Counted from the first letter of the stretch, positions 1 to 9,035 are shown. The stretch is DNA of 64,000 nucleotides from a bacterium BMS3Abin02 (GCA_002897675.1 BDSU01000034.1:1-64000); one strand, 5' to 3'. Numbers and translations are program-made. Notes: generated by a model from the letters alone, not told the origin.

Positions 1-1
1 G

Positions 2-88
2 AATCGCTACCAGGTGGTCACTTCCACCGGCGCCCTGCTCTGTGATGTCCGCGAAGGGAAGAGCTATCTGGCCGGGCTCTACGATTGA
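2..88 (+). CDS. C-terminal end of an unidentified protein (cut by window edge)
   Basis: Only the last 28 residues are inside the window, ending in LAGLYD before a TGA stop. The reading frame is open to the left edge. The ending is loosely like the C-termini of some actinobacterial ImuB-type Y-family polymerases, and dnaE2 lies 3.2 kb away on the same strand, but 28 residues cannot establish this. Treat it as an unidentified partial gene. Confidence 0.35.
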   Translation, partial: NRYQVVTSTGALLCDVREGKSYLAGLYD

Positions 89-124
89 AGAGGCTCGCTT
101 CGCGAACCGTATTCGGTATCGTGG

Positions 125-844
125 TCAGGTGGAGGAGAGGCGCTTCAGCGTTTCGGCGATCCATGCTCGTACCCGATCCCTGAGGTCATCCACATCGGCG
201 AGGGTGAGACCGGTCGTCTTGATCGGCTCACCGATCTCCACTTTGACCGAGCCCGGGTGCATCATCTTTGCTCCTGGCGGCCAGATGGCGTTGGTTCCTT
301 CGATGGCAACCGGCACGATCGGCAGCCCCGTATGGATCGCGATGACGAAGGGTCCTTTCTTGAACGGTCCCAGCTCGCCGGTCTTGCTGCGAGTGCCTTC
401 TCCATAGATGATGATCGATCTGCCGCGCGCCACGGCTTTGTCCACTTGCTTGTTGATGTAGGCCATCGATGGCTGGTTCCGGTCGACTTTGATCATGCCG
501 AATGCCTTGATGGCGATGCCGAACACGGGTACCGAGTACAGCTCCTTCTTGGAAAGGAAACGGAGTGGCACCGGGAGGGTGAGGAAGTGAATCACCGGGT
601 CGAGGTTCGACTGGTGGTTGCCGACGACGATGTACGAGCCTGAGGGGTCAACTCGATCTACACCTTCAACCTTAGGCCGAACGTTAAGCCCGATGAGCCA
701 GAGGTGCGACCAGAACGTGGCGAAACGCTCCATCCAGGGGCTCGCAGGGTTGATCCACCCGATCACGATGAACGCCGGAGTGACGATCAGCGTTCCGAGA
801 GCGATCAGAAGGTACGTGATGCCGGTTCTGATGACGTCGATCAT
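125..844 (-). CDS. 1-acyl-sn-glycerol-3-phosphate acyltransferase (PlsC family)
   Basis: This 239-residue protein should transfer an acyl chain from acyl-CoA or acyl-ACP to lysophosphatidic acid at the membrane, the second acylation of phospholipid synthesis. The N-terminus is a hydrophobic segment (about residues 10-30). Acyltransferase motif I is NHQSNLD (HX4D) and motif III is EGTRSKTG, with a following PFKKG. Its ATG overlaps the stop of the upstream acyltransferase by 4 nt (ATGA at 841-844), so the two paralogues are probably translationally coupled. The acyl acceptor cannot be told from sequence. Confidence 0.9.
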   Translation of the reverse strand: MIDVIRTGITYLLIALGTLIVTPAFIVIGWINPASPWMERFATFWSHLWLIGLNVRPKVEGVDRVDPSGSYIVVGNHQSNLDPVIHFLTLPVPLRFLSKKELYSVPVFGIAIKAFGMIKVDRNQPSMAYINKQVDKAVARGRSIIIYGEGTRSKTGELGPFKKGPFVIAIHTGLPIVPVAIEGTNAIWPPGAKMMHPGSVKVEIGEPIKTTGLTLADVDDLRDRVRAWIAETLKRLSST

Positions 845-1575
845 GGGAGCACCCGGGAGAGCTCGTCGAGCGTGTCCTGGATGACGGCTTTCGTCTCGTC
901 TCTCAGGCGGCTGACGTCACCGTCGGTCAGTCCCGCGGTGGGGATAGGAGCTCCGATGGACACGGTGATCGGCCCTCCTTCGATCCTCTTTTGATTCGGA
1001 ACCCAGGCCTTGTTTCCCCCGTAGATGGTCGTCGGGAGGATGGGAAGGCCGGTATGAACGGCGATGGCGAAGGCGCCCCGTTTGAACGGCAGCAGGTTGC
1101 CGTCTCTGGTGCGAGTTCCCTCCGGATAGACGATGATCGACTTGCCGAGCTTTGCGACTCGTAGTGCGCCTTCCTCCACCTTTCGGTAGGAACTGCGTGC
1201 CTTCCGGTCCACAGGCACCATCGACATCGCCTTCAATGCCCATCCCAGCAGTGGAACGGAGAAGAGCTCCTTCTTGGCGAGGAAACGGATGGGTACGGGG
1301 ATGGCGATGAAGTGCGCCATGATGTCGAACGTGGACTGGTGGTTGGACACGACGACGTATGACGTGTCCGGGTCGACATTGTCGGCTCCCCGAATGTCGA
1401 GCCGAACGCCGGATGGCCACAGGCAGGCCTTGGCCCAAGCGACTGCGATCTTGTCGACCCAGGGGGACTCGGGGCGGATCAACCCGACGATCGTCACGGC
1501 GATCGAAGCCATTGCCGTGACGAGCAGTCCGTTCGCCACCGTCAGGACCGTGCGGATCGGAGATGCCAGCCTCAT
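841..1575 (-). CDS. 1-acyl-sn-glycerol-3-phosphate acyltransferase, second paralogue
   Basis: This 244-residue PlsC-family protein has an N-terminal membrane segment, motif I NHQSTFD (HX4D) and motif III PEGTRTRDG. It is clearly a paralogue of the downstream gene: both share the RFL(A/S)KKELFSVP-type stretch after motif I. The frame stays open far upstream, but sequence before the ATG at 1575 reads as arginine-rich, non-conserved protein. The ATG followed by RLASPIRTV gives the normal family length. The tandem pair may split substrate preference or act at different steps. That is inference. Confidence 0.88.
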   Translation of the reverse strand: MRLASPIRTVLTVANGLLVTAMASIAVTIVGLIRPESPWVDKIAVAWAKACLWPSGVRLDIRGADNVDPDTSYVVVSNHQSTFDIMAHFIAIPVPIRFLAKKELFSVPLLGWALKAMSMVPVDRKARSSYRKVEEGALRVAKLGKSIIVYPEGTRTRDGNLLPFKRGAFAIAVHTGLPILPTTIYGGNKAWVPNQKRIEGGPITVSIGAPIPTAGLTDGDVSRLRDETKAVIQDTLDELSRVLP

Positions 1576-1784
1576 GGGGCGGCAGCGTAGTCGATGCGCA
1601 TAGACGGGAGACAAGATGCTTCGCAGGATCATTCCGCCGGCGTTCCTCGGCCTTGCGGGTCTCCTCGATCGTGTGCCTCGAGTCGGTCGCAGGAGGCTCG
1701 TATCACGTACTTCGTGCCACGGCTTCACGCGGACCCGGTACCGTGGGGCGAGCGTCACGGCTCTTTCCGGCTGATGACCGACAC

Positions 1785-2528
1785 TCACCGTCCGAGGTAC
1801 TCGAGTGCCTCGGTGATTGTAGGGAGTGCCGCTTCGGCGAACAGGGCATGACCTCTGCTGCTTGCGTGGAACAGGTCGGGGGACCACAGCGTCAGGTCCT
1901 TGTGGAACGCCTCGGCGAAGTTCCACAACGGTACCTTGAAAACGTTGGGCCGGTTCTCTGCAACGCGGGCGTGGGTCCGATCGGCAGCGCGCCCTCTGGC
2001 ATGTGCGGGCCACCTGAGGAGGAGTGGAAGGCGAGGGATGCTTCCCATGTCGCCGACGCCGGAGAGCACGATCGCCTCTGTCGAAGGGGTGAGGGCATCC
2101 ACGATGGAGGCCAACTGCCGGTGGAAGCTCGCGATGGGGACACCGAAGAGCATGTCGTTGCCTCCGACCGACACGATCGCGAGGTCGTAGCGACGTTCGA
2201 TCGCCTTGGGGACTTGATCGGTCAGCACGTCCCGTGTTTTCGAGCCGCCGATCGCGAAGCTGTCCAGCGTCACGTGGAAGCGCTGTCCGAGTTCGCGTCC
2301 GATGCGCTGGATCCAGACGTCTTGTGGGCGTTCGAGACCCGGACCGGTGCAACTCGAGTCACCGAGGACGACGATGGACAACTCCGCGAGGCCGGCATCG
2401 CCGAAGACCCCCGACGCGTCGCTTCCTTGGAAGCTCGGCAGGCTGTGCCATCTCGTGTACGCCGTTCCCATCGACCAAGCCAGCGCGATCAAGCCGGCGG
2501 CCCGCAGCGTCCTTCTCATCGGCCTCAT
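1785..2528 (-). CDS. SGNH/GDSL-family hydrolase
   Basis: This is a serine hydrolase of the SGNH fold (lipase/esterase/lysophospholipase group), about 247 residues. An N-terminal hydrophobic stretch (about residues 8-20) suggests membrane anchoring or export. Block I is VLGDSSCTG with the catalytic Ser. Block II Gly lies in FAIGGSKT, and block III is VGGNDM. The C-terminal SPDLFHASSRGHA carries the Asp and His of the catalytic triad. Two in-frame ATGs (2528 and 2519) are possible starts and neither has a strong ribosome site. The substrate is unknown. Its place beside two acyltransferases fits a lipid esterase. Confidence 0.8.
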   Translation of the reverse strand: MRPMRRTLRAAGLIALAWSMGTAYTRWHSLPSFQGSDASGVFGDAGLAELSIVVLGDSSCTGPGLERPQDVWIQRIGRELGQRFHVTLDSFAIGGSKTRDVLTDQVPKAIERRYDLAIVSVGGNDMLFGVPIASFHRQLASIVDALTPSTEAIVLSGVGDMGSIPRLPLLLRWPAHARGRAADRTHARVAENRPNVFKVPLWNFAEAFHKDLTLWSPDLFHASSRGHALFAEAALPTITEALEYLGR

Positions 2529-2560
2529 CGGCGGGAAGCTACCAGATGAGGGAGCGGCGG

Positions 2561-3124
2561 CTATCGGCGGTAGGTGCCGATCAGCTCGGTCCGATCGATG
2601 ACATGGCCATCCAATGCCGCCTCGACGTCGGCCTTGGTCGCCGACGACGTCAGGGTCAGTGTCGTGTCGAGGGCGAAGAGCTTGAAGAAGTAGCGGTGTG
2701 TGCCGATCGGGGGACAGGGCCCGCCGTAGTCGTTTCGGCCCCACGAGTTCTTGCCTTGAACGGCGCCGCCGGGGACGGAGCCCTCGCCGATCTCGCTCGT
2801 CGCCGGGTCGATGTTCCAGACGACCCAGTGATCCCAAACCATCTTGGGCGCCTTTGGGTCTGGAGCATCGGGATCGTCTACGAACAGGACGAGACTCTGG
2901 GCGTCTCGTGGAACATCACTGATTCGCAGCGGTGGATTCACGTCGAATCCGTCGCACGTGAAGCGCGACGGCATGAGTGTGTTGTGCTCGAATGCAGGGC
3001 TGGAGAGGCGCATGGTTCCTCCTTGGGGTGTCGCGGTGGTGGGGTCTGTGGGGATCGGACCTGCGTCCGGGGCGCATGCAGCGGCGAGCAGGGTGATCCC
3101 AAGGATGAGGCTCGCGGTTCGCAT
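2561..3124 (-). CDS. YbhB/YbcL family (PEBP-like) lipoprotein
   Basis: This 187-residue protein belongs to the phosphatidylethanolamine-binding / Raf-kinase-inhibitor-like family. The first 17 residues form a signal peptide ending in LLAAAC, a weak lipobox, so it is probably an exported lipoprotein. Family motifs are the FVDDPDAPDP ligand-pocket segment, the DHWVVWNI strand and GPCPPIGTHRYFF. Bacterial members have no settled function. It is divergent from dnaE2, with the LexA box at 3259-3270 lying between them. Confidence 0.85.
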   Translation of the reverse strand: MRTASLILGITLLAAACAPDAGPIPTDPTTATPQGGTMRLSSPAFEHNTLMPSRFTCDGFDVNPPLRISDVPRDAQSLVLFVDDPDAPDPKAPKMVWDHWVVWNIDPATSEIGEGSVPGGAVQGKNSWGRNDYGGPCPPIGTHRYFFKLFALDTTLTLTSSATKADVEAALDGHVIDRTELIGTYRR

Positions 3125-3258
3125 GCGTCTCCCTTCATGATCAACCTACCGATCCTGTGAGGCAATGTGGAGCCTGCCGAGCCTGTTTCCTTTTCCGGAG
3201 GCCCCTTTGGGACGGAGGGGAGTTTGGCGCACATCTCGCCGACCCGACTCTGCGAACC

Positions 3259-3270
3259 GAACATACGTTC
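3259..3270. promoter_or_regulatory. LexA (SOS) box upstream of dnaE2
   Basis: The sequence GAAC-ATAC-GTTC is a perfect GAAC-N4-GTTC palindrome with C and G flanks. It lies 30 nt before the dnaE2 ATG. The same core occurs before recA and lexA in this window, which supports SOS control of the error-prone polymerase. Confidence 0.85.
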
Positions 3271-3300
3271 GATAGTATGGGGGCCCGACAGAAACGAAGC

Positions 3301-6300
3301 ATGACCTACGCAGAGCTGCACTGCCACACCAACTTCTCTTTCCTCGACGGTGCTTCTCCTCCCGAGGAACTCGTGGAGCGGGCCGTGGCGCTCGGCTACC
3401 GGGCGCTGGCGGTCACCGACCACAACGGGTTCTACGGTGCGGTGCGGTTCTCCGGAGCTGCTCGTGGCGCCGGCCTGCCCGCGGTGTACGGGGTGGAAAT
3501 CGGGCTTGCCGTAGGCGCCGACTCGGGGGCGCCGCTCACGAGGGAACAGGGCGAGGACGCCGGGAGCGACGTTCCCGTCCTGTCGAGCGGTGCAACGGCC
3601 GGTGGTCGAGGCACGAGGCCCCGCCGACGGGGTCGGACCAGGCGGATGCACGGCACGAAGCCGGTGGATGCTCCGCAGACCGACCATCTCGTACTCCTTG
3701 CGCCATCGGCGGACGGGTACGCGGCGCTGAGCCGATTCGTGACCCGAGCCCAGTTCCGCGGTGAGAAGGACCGTCCCGTCTACACCTGGCGGGATCTCGA
3801 AGAAGCGGCACGAGAAGGGGGTCTGTATGCGTTGACGGGCTGTCATCATGGAGCGGTGCCCAGGGCGGCCCAGATCGGAGATCTGGAGGGAGCGTTGCGC
3901 GAGGCGGCCCATCTGCGGGAGGTCTTCGGACACAGATTGCACGTCGAGATGTGGCATCACGCGATGCCGGAGGACGATCCCCGCAACGATCTGCTGTGGG
4001 ACGTCGCCCGCCGGCTGCGACTGCCGGTGGTCGCCACCAACAACGTCCACTATGCAGACCGCAGCGACGCAGATCTCGCCGACGTGCTGGCCGCCATCGG
4101 GGGACGGAGAAGCCTCGACGATGCGGATGGGTACCGCTCCGCCACCGACGAACGGTACCTGAAGGACCCTTCCGAGATGGTGAGGCGTTTCGCCAGGTAT
4201 CGAGGGGCGGTGGAACGTGCCGGCGAGCTCGGGGATGCGCTCTCTTTCGACCTGCGACTCGTTGCCCCGAAGCTTCCCGATTTTCCGATGCCGGGCCATT
4301 TCCGCTCCGAGATGGAGTATCTGCGGTATCTCACCTTCGAAGGAGCCCGCGGCGTGTATCCGGGCTCCGATGACGGTGTCGAACCGAGGGCACGAGAACG
4401 ACTCGAACACGAGCTCGACGTGATCGGGCGCCTCGGGTTTCCCGGCTACTTCCTCGTCGTTTGGGATATCGTCAACTTCGCTCGTTCGCAGGATATCTAC
4501 TGCCAAATTCGCGGATCAGGCGCCGACTCTGCGGTGTGTCGTTGCATCGGCCTCACCAGGGTCGATCCGATTCGGCTGCACCTGCCGTTCGAGCGGTTCC
4601 TCTCCGACGAGCGGGGGCGGCCTCCGGACATCGATCTCGACCTCGAGGCCGAGCGCCGGGAGGAGGTCATCCAATACTGCTACCGCCGATACGGGCGTGA
4701 ACGTGCGGCGATGGTCGCCAATGTCATCACCTACCGTGCCCGCTCGGTGCTGCGTGATGTCGGCAAAGCCTTCGGGCTGACCCAGGCTCAGGTGGATGGC
4801 CTGTCCAAGTACGTCGATACTCGCAATCCGGCGAAACTGCGGCTGGAGGCGCCGTTGCCGGCGGGAATGACCGCCGAGTTCATCTACGACGTGTGCCACC
4901 GGCTCGACGGGTTTCCCCGACATCTTGGCATCCATTCGAGCGGAATGGTGATCGCCGACCGTCCTCTGTGGCAGGTCGTCCCCATGGAGTGGGGCCGGAT
5001 GCAGGATCGGTCCGTGCTGCAGTGGGACAAGGACGACTGCGCCGCGATCGGAATCGTCAAGTTCGATCTCCTCGCTCTCGGCATGCTCAACGCCCTCCAC
5101 CTCACCGTTGACACGATCGCGGATGCGCACGGCGTCGTCATCGACCTGGCCACGATCCCGCAGGAACCGGCCATCTACGAGATGCTCACGACTGCGGACA
5201 CGGTCGGGGTCTTCCAGGTGGAGTCCAGGGCGCAGATGGCGACCCTCCCGAAGATGAAACCGAAAACGTTCTACGACCTCGCGGTGGAGGTCGCGTTGAT
5301 TCGGCCCGGACCGATCCAAGGCCAGTCCGTGCATCCGTACCTGCGGCGCCGCAATGGCGAGGATCCGGTTCGATACCCACATCCGTCGACGGAGCCGATT
5401 CTCGCCAAGACCCTCGGGGTGCCGATCTTCCAGGAGCAGTTGATGGAACTCGCCAGGGTCTGCGCGGGATTCGACGGCAGCCAGTCCGACCGCTTGCGAT
5501 CCGCGATGACCCACAAACGCTCCGACGAGGCGATGGGGAAACTGCGTACCGAGGTTTTCGCCGGGATGGCGAGAAACGGGATCACCGGTCCGGCGGCAGA
5601 CGAGATCTGGGAGAAACTCCAGGGGTTCGCCAGCTTCGGATTCCCCGAGAGTCACTCGGTGAGTTTCGCTTACATCGTGTACATGTCCGCCTGGTTGAAG
5701 TATCACTGGCCGACCGAATTCCTGGCCGGTTTGTTGAATGCCTACCCGATGGGGTTCTACAGCCCCAATACGCTGGTGCAAGATGCCCAACGCCACGGTG
5801 TCGTGGTCCTGGAACCGGACGTGAATCGTTCCTCTCACGACTGCACCGTCGAGCCGTATGACGCCGATCCGGACGATGTGGTGACGTACTACGGCAAGTC
5901 GTGGCGACGGGGAAGGGGAGCGACCGACGATCCCGTCCGTGCGGCGGTCGCGTTGCGTATGGGACTGCGGTATGTACGGAACCTGGGGGAGGCGGAGATC
6001 GGCCGAATAGAAGCTGCGCGACTGATCGGTGGTGCGTTCCGGGACGTACGGGACTTGGCGCAGCGCACCGGCCTGCCGGTCGATGCGTTCGAGGGATTGG
6101 CTGCTGCGGGTGCACTCGGATCGCTCGGCGTGTCCCGCAGGGAAGGGCTGTGGGCGGCCGGGTCGCTCGCGGAGATCGATCCGGAGCGGTTGGCGCTTGC
6201 TCCCGGCGTCGATGCGCCTGCGTTGCCGGGGATGAACGACGCCGAGCAGCACCGGGCAGACCTGTGGGCGACGGGCGTGTCGCCGCGCCACCCCGTCGAG

Positions 6301-6642
6301 TTCGTGAGAGAATGGCTCGACGAGCAGGGATGTGTCCGCATCGCAGACGTGTTGGAGCGCCGCCGCAACGGATGGCGAGCTCGAGTCGGTGGGATCGTGA
6401 CGCACCGACAGCGCCCTGGTACGGCGAACGGGGTGGTGTTCTTCAATATCGAGGACGAGACGGGGTTGCTCAATGTCGTCGTGCTGCCCGAGGTGTGGCA
6501 GACCAATCGTGAGACGGCCAGGCGCAACGTGGGATTGGTGGTCGAGGGGGTCGTCGAGTACCGAGACGGTGTCACCAACCTGGTGGCGCGCGGGTTCACC
6601 TCATGGCCGGTCGAAGGGGTCCGGTCCAGGGATTTTCGGTGA
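3301..6642 (+). CDS. dnaE2: Error-prone DNA polymerase DnaE2 (ImuC)
   Basis: This is a 1113-residue C-family DNA polymerase used for damage-tolerant, mutagenic synthesis. The N-terminal PHP domain (1-240) starts with ELHCHTNFSFLDG and has VTDHNGFYG. An Arg/Gly-rich insertion of about 55 residues (roughly 71-127) interrupts the PHP domain. The palm has the catalytic PDIDLD (D443, D445, D447). An OB-fold near the C-terminus (GVVFFNIEDETG) and the terminal SRDFR are typical of DnaE2 rather than replicative DnaE1. The ATG at 3301 follows the LexA box directly and starts at the conserved PHP motif. No imuA or imuB is visible beside it; its partners must lie elsewhere. Confidence 0.93.
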   Translation: MTYAELHCHTNFSFLDGASPPEELVERAVALGYRALAVTDHNGFYGAVRFSGAARGAGLPAVYGVEIGLAVGADSGAPLTREQGEDAGSDVPVLSSGATAGGRGTRPRRRGRTRRMHGTKPVDAPQTDHLVLLAPSADGYAALSRFVTRAQFRGEKDRPVYTWRDLEEAAREGGLYALTGCHHGAVPRAAQIGDLEGALREAAHLREVFGHRLHVEMWHHAMPEDDPRNDLLWDVARRLRLPVVATNNVHYADRSDADLADVLAAIGGRRSLDDADGYRSATDERYLKDPSEMVRRFARYRGAVERAGELGDALSFDLRLVAPKLPDFPMPGHFRSEMEYLRYLTFEGARGVYPGSDDGVEPRARERLEHELDVIGRLGFPGYFLVVWDIVNFARSQDIYCQIRGSGADSAVCRCIGLTRVDPIRLHLPFERFLSDERGRPPDIDLDLEAERREEVIQYCYRRYGRERAAMVANVITYRARSVLRDVGKAFGLTQAQVDGLSKYVDTRNPAKLRLEAPLPAGMTAEFIYDVCHRLDGFPRHLGIHSSGMVIADRPLWQVVPMEWGRMQDRSVLQWDKDDCAAIGIVKFDLLALGMLNALHLTVDTIADAHGVVIDLATIPQEPAIYEMLTTADTVGVFQVESRAQMATLPKMKPKTFYDLAVEVALIRPGPIQGQSVHPYLRRRNGEDPVRYPHPSTEPILAKTLGVPIFQEQLMELARVCAGFDGSQSDRLRSAMTHKRSDEAMGKLRTEVFAGMARNGITGPAADEIWEKLQGFASFGFPESHSVSFAYIVYMSAWLKYHWPTEFLAGLLNAYPMGFYSPNTLVQDAQRHGVVVLEPDVNRSSHDCTVEPYDADPDDVVTYYGKSWRRGRGATDDPVRAAVALRMGLRYVRNLGEAEIGRIEAARLIGGAFRDVRDLAQRTGLPVDAFEGLAAAGALGSLGVSRREGLWAAGSLAEIDPERLALAPGVDAPALPGMNDAEQHRADLWATGVSPRHPVEFVREWLDEQGCVRIADVLERRRNGWRARVGGIVTHRQRPGTANGVVFFNIEDETGLLNVVVLPEVWQTNRETARRNVGLVVEGVVEYRDGVTNLVARGFTSWPVEGVRSRDFR

Positions 6643-6648
6643 CGACTC

Positions 6649-6698
6649 CGAACCCTGGGCTCAGGGGTGTCCACAGGGCCCCTACGAGCCCAGGGTTC
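6649..6698. terminator. Bidirectional hairpin terminator
   Basis: A perfect 13-bp inverted repeat (arms 6650-6662 and 6686-6698) encloses a further 5-bp GGGG/CCCC pairing, giving a stem of about 18 bp with a 2-nt bulge. It sits exactly between the convergent dnaE2 and YhhN-family genes, so it probably ends transcription from both sides. There is no strong T-tract. Confidence 0.7.
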
Positions 6699-6726
6699 AA
6701 TGGGGGGGCAGCGGATCGGTAATCGC

Positions 6727-7365
6727 CTAGTTCGAGACCGATATCACCGACCAGGCGATGAGCAGCTGGCCGGCGTAGTAGAGGGGCAGACCCCACACCC
6801 TGTTGACGAAACCGGGTGCCACGAAGCGGTCGCGGGCAACGGAGAGGTCCGAGAGGTAGAACGCAACGGCACCGGCGAGGAGCATCGGCGTCGCCCCGGA
6901 TGCCGTTGCCCCAACCGCCACGACGAGCATTGTCGAGATGACGGCGATGTATCCGATGACCGGGCCGACCATTGCAGTCGGCAGGTGGGGGCGCAGCCAG
7001 ACGAAGACCAACGCGGCGACGACGAGTGCAACGCTCGCGGCGATGAAGGACACGCCGGAATCGACGCCAAGCGTGAAGAAAGCGGCGATATAGGCGACAT
7101 TCCCCAGGAGGAACGCGACGAGGCCGACGAGGAACGCGGTCTGCGATGCGCCGAGCAGCAGCACGTCACCCGACGCCCCGAGTACGAGTCCGAGAAAGAT
7201 CCACGTTCCGAAGTTCGTGTCGAGTGCGCCGGCGCTCAGGGCGACTCCGACGAACCCGGCAGAGGCGACCGGCTTGGCGAGATTGCGAAGCGTGACATTG
7301 CCGCGCTCACCGGAGAGCAGGACCATCAAGGCCAGGACGGTCATGGCGGTGAATACCCAGGTCAT
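6727..7365 (-). CDS. YhhN-family membrane protein (lysoplasmalogenase-like)
   Basis: This 212-residue integral membrane protein is predicted from hydrophobicity to have about eight transmembrane helices. It matches the YhhN/TMEM86 family, whose characterised animal member hydrolyses the vinyl-ether bond of lysoplasmalogen. Conserved features include the LGLVLGASGDVLLL segment with its membrane Asp and the LSDLSVARDRFV stretch near the C-terminus. The ATG at 7365 overlaps the stop of the upstream fusion gene by 4 nt (ATGA), arguing for that start. The biochemical role in bacteria is not established. Confidence 0.82.
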   Translation of the reverse strand: MTWVFTAMTVLALMVLLSGERGNVTLRNLAKPVASAGFVGVALSAGALDTNFGTWIFLGLVLGASGDVLLLGASQTAFLVGLVAFLLGNVAYIAAFFTLGVDSGVSFIAASVALVVAALVFVWLRPHLPTAMVGPVIGYIAVISTMLVVAVGATASGATPMLLAGAVAFYLSDLSVARDRFVAPGFVNRVWGLPLYYAGQLLIAWSVISVSN

Positions 7366-8519
7366 GGCAGCATCCCGGCGAGCCGACCGGCGATGTCCGA
7401 CCAACCCGCACCTTGTTCGTCGATGAGGCTCGTGTGTCCGGCGGACGCAAGTTCGAGGTACTCGATCTCCTCTCCGGCCGCCCGGGCGGAATCGACGTAG
7501 CGGCGGCTGTAGTCGACCGGGACATCGTCGTCGTCGGTCCCGTGGACGACCAGCTGTCGAACCCCGAGAGGGAGCATGGCGGTGGGTGATGCCTGGGCGA
7601 TGGCCGTCTGGGAGGTCGCATCACCCATGAAGGCGGCGACCGCGCCGGACCCGAGCCCGTCTCGGAGAGCTGCGCCGAGGTCGGTGATGCCGGCCAGTGA
7701 GACGAGAAGTGCGGGCGTGACTGCATCGGTCCGGCCAGAAGAGGCGAGCGCGAGATGGCCGCCTGCCGAGTGACCGATGACGGCGACCCGGTCCCGGTCG
7801 ATGGCGGCGTCCAGAAGCGCGACGTGATCGATTCCTCGTGCAACATCGAGTACGGTTGCCGGCCATCCTCCTCCCGCACCGACTCTCCGATACTCGAGGT
7901 TCCAAGTGGCGAATCCTCTCTCCACGAGGTCGGTCGCCAGACCATCCATGAGGTCCCTGGTCCACTGCCGTCTCCAGAAACCGCCGTGCACCAGAACGGC
8001 GATCGGATGTGGTCCGGGTCCGCTGGGGAGGCGGAGGTCTCCGACCTGGTCGGGGCCTTCTCCATAGGCAACGATCTTCGGCGGAACTCGGTGGGCGAAG
8101 ACGAGGTGACGGAGTGCCCAACGGTATCCTTGGATCCCGCGACCATAGATCGTTGCGGTGCAGGCGGGTGCGGTCACCGAGACGCTTCTCCACGGTTCTC
8201 GTTCCTCGACGTTGGAGATGTGGACTTCGACCGTCGGGATGCCGGCAGCTTCGATCGCGTCATGGATGGCGTAGGACGTGTGCGCGTAGGCGCCAGGGTT
8301 GAGAACGACGCCGTCGAACACCTCCCGGGCTTCGTGGAGCCCGTCGATCAGGGCTCCTTCGTGGTTCGACTGGAAGGCCCGCACCTCGATCCCCAGTTCC
8401 TCGCCCCAGGATCTGCAGAGAGCCTCGAGATCGGTGAGCGTCGTCGTTCCGTAGATCTCCGGGCTTCGCGTGCCCAGGAGGTTCAGGTTCGGTCCGTTGA
8501 TCACCAGGATGCGTTGCAT
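7362..8519 (-). CDS. aroQ: Fusion: type II 3-dehydroquinate dehydratase + alpha/beta hydrolase
   Basis: One continuous 385-residue frame carries two enzymes. Residues 1-145 form a complete type II dehydroquinase (shikimate pathway, 3-dehydroquinate to 3-dehydroshikimate) with R18, Y23, N74, H80, H100 and R111 at the expected catalytic positions, and motifs GPNLNLLG and GRGIQGY. Residues 155-385 form an alpha/beta hydrolase of the kynurenine-formamidase/esterase type, with oxyanion HGGFW (178-182), nucleophile S251 in GHSAGGH, an Asp in HGTDDDD (about 330) and H362. A linker of about 10-15 residues joins them. Free-standing AroQ is about 145 residues, so this is a true C-terminal addition. Substrate and reason for the fusion are unknown. 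Confidence 0.9.
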   Translation of the reverse strand: MQRILVINGPNLNLLGTRSPEIYGTTTLTDLEALCRSWGEELGIEVRAFQSNHEGALIDGLHEAREVFDGVVLNPGAYAHTSYAIHDAIEAAGIPTVEVHISNVEEREPWRSVSVTAPACTATIYGRGIQGYRWALRHLVFAHRVPPKIVAYGEGPDQVGDLRLPSGPGPHPIAVLVHGGFWRRQWTRDLMDGLATDLVERGFATWNLEYRRVGAGGGWPATVLDVARGIDHVALLDAAIDRDRVAVIGHSAGGHLALASSGRTDAVTPALLVSLAGITDLGAALRDGLGSGAVAAFMGDATSQTAIAQASPTAMLPLGVRQLVVHGTDDDDVPVDYSRRYVDSARAAGEEIEYLELASAGHTSLIDEQGAGWSDIAGRLAGMLP

Positions 8520-8664
8520 GGTGCAAGGCTATCGAGTTTCCCGGCTGCCGTGACGATCGGGGACGTCTCATGCGAAGATCTCGACGTCACGGTGCAGTGA
8601 ATCGGCGTGTCCTGTTTGTGGTTCGACGATCGTGATCGGACTCGAGAGGCGCAGTTCGTAACGT

Positions 8665-8970
8665 CTATTGGGGCCTCCTTCTCGAAAACCGTGGGGTGAG
8701 CACGATGATGGCCACTGCCACAGGGAGGAGTAGCGCTGCGAGGCGAGGTCGGTACAGCAGTGCGAGCCCGACGGCGGCCAGGGGAACGGCGACTCGCGCA
8801 CGCACCCGGCGCAGATCGGGGAAGGCGAGCCAGACGGCGCCGAAAAGGACGCCGACACGGACCGCCATGCCGCCGACGAGACGGGTGGGTTCGTCCAGCG
8901 ACGGTGACAGCATCACAAGGGTTCCGACGATGAGGAGGACGGCCACGATGGCACCCAGGACGGCCCTCAT
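8665..8970 (-). CDS. Small hydrophobic membrane protein, unknown function
   Basis: This 101-residue protein has three to four predicted transmembrane helices (about residues 4-22, 36-48, 60-75 and 80-92) and a basic C-terminus ending SRRRPQ. Third-position GC richness fits a coding sequence and it lies in a minus-strand run between the LplA-like gene and the aroQ fusion. No family is recognised. The ATG at 8970 has only a weak ribosome site. Confidence 0.55.
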   Translation of the reverse strand: MRAVLGAIVAVLLIVGTLVMLSPSLDEPTRLVGGMAVRVGVLFGAVWLAFPDLRRVRARVAVPLAAVGLALLYRPRLAALLLPVAVAIIVLTPRFSRRRPQ

Positions 8971-9035
8971 GTGTTACGACCCGACATGGAAGAGGAGCGT
9001 ACCTGACGGCCAGCGGGACATCGCGTCCTTCGAGA

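Noticed and set aside
4516-6405. Long minus-strand frame opposite dnaE2 (about 629 residues)
   Set aside because: It is an antisense shadow of a high-GC gene: the plus-strand DnaE2 protein has all its motifs, and the minus-strand product is Arg/Gly/His-rich without any family feature.
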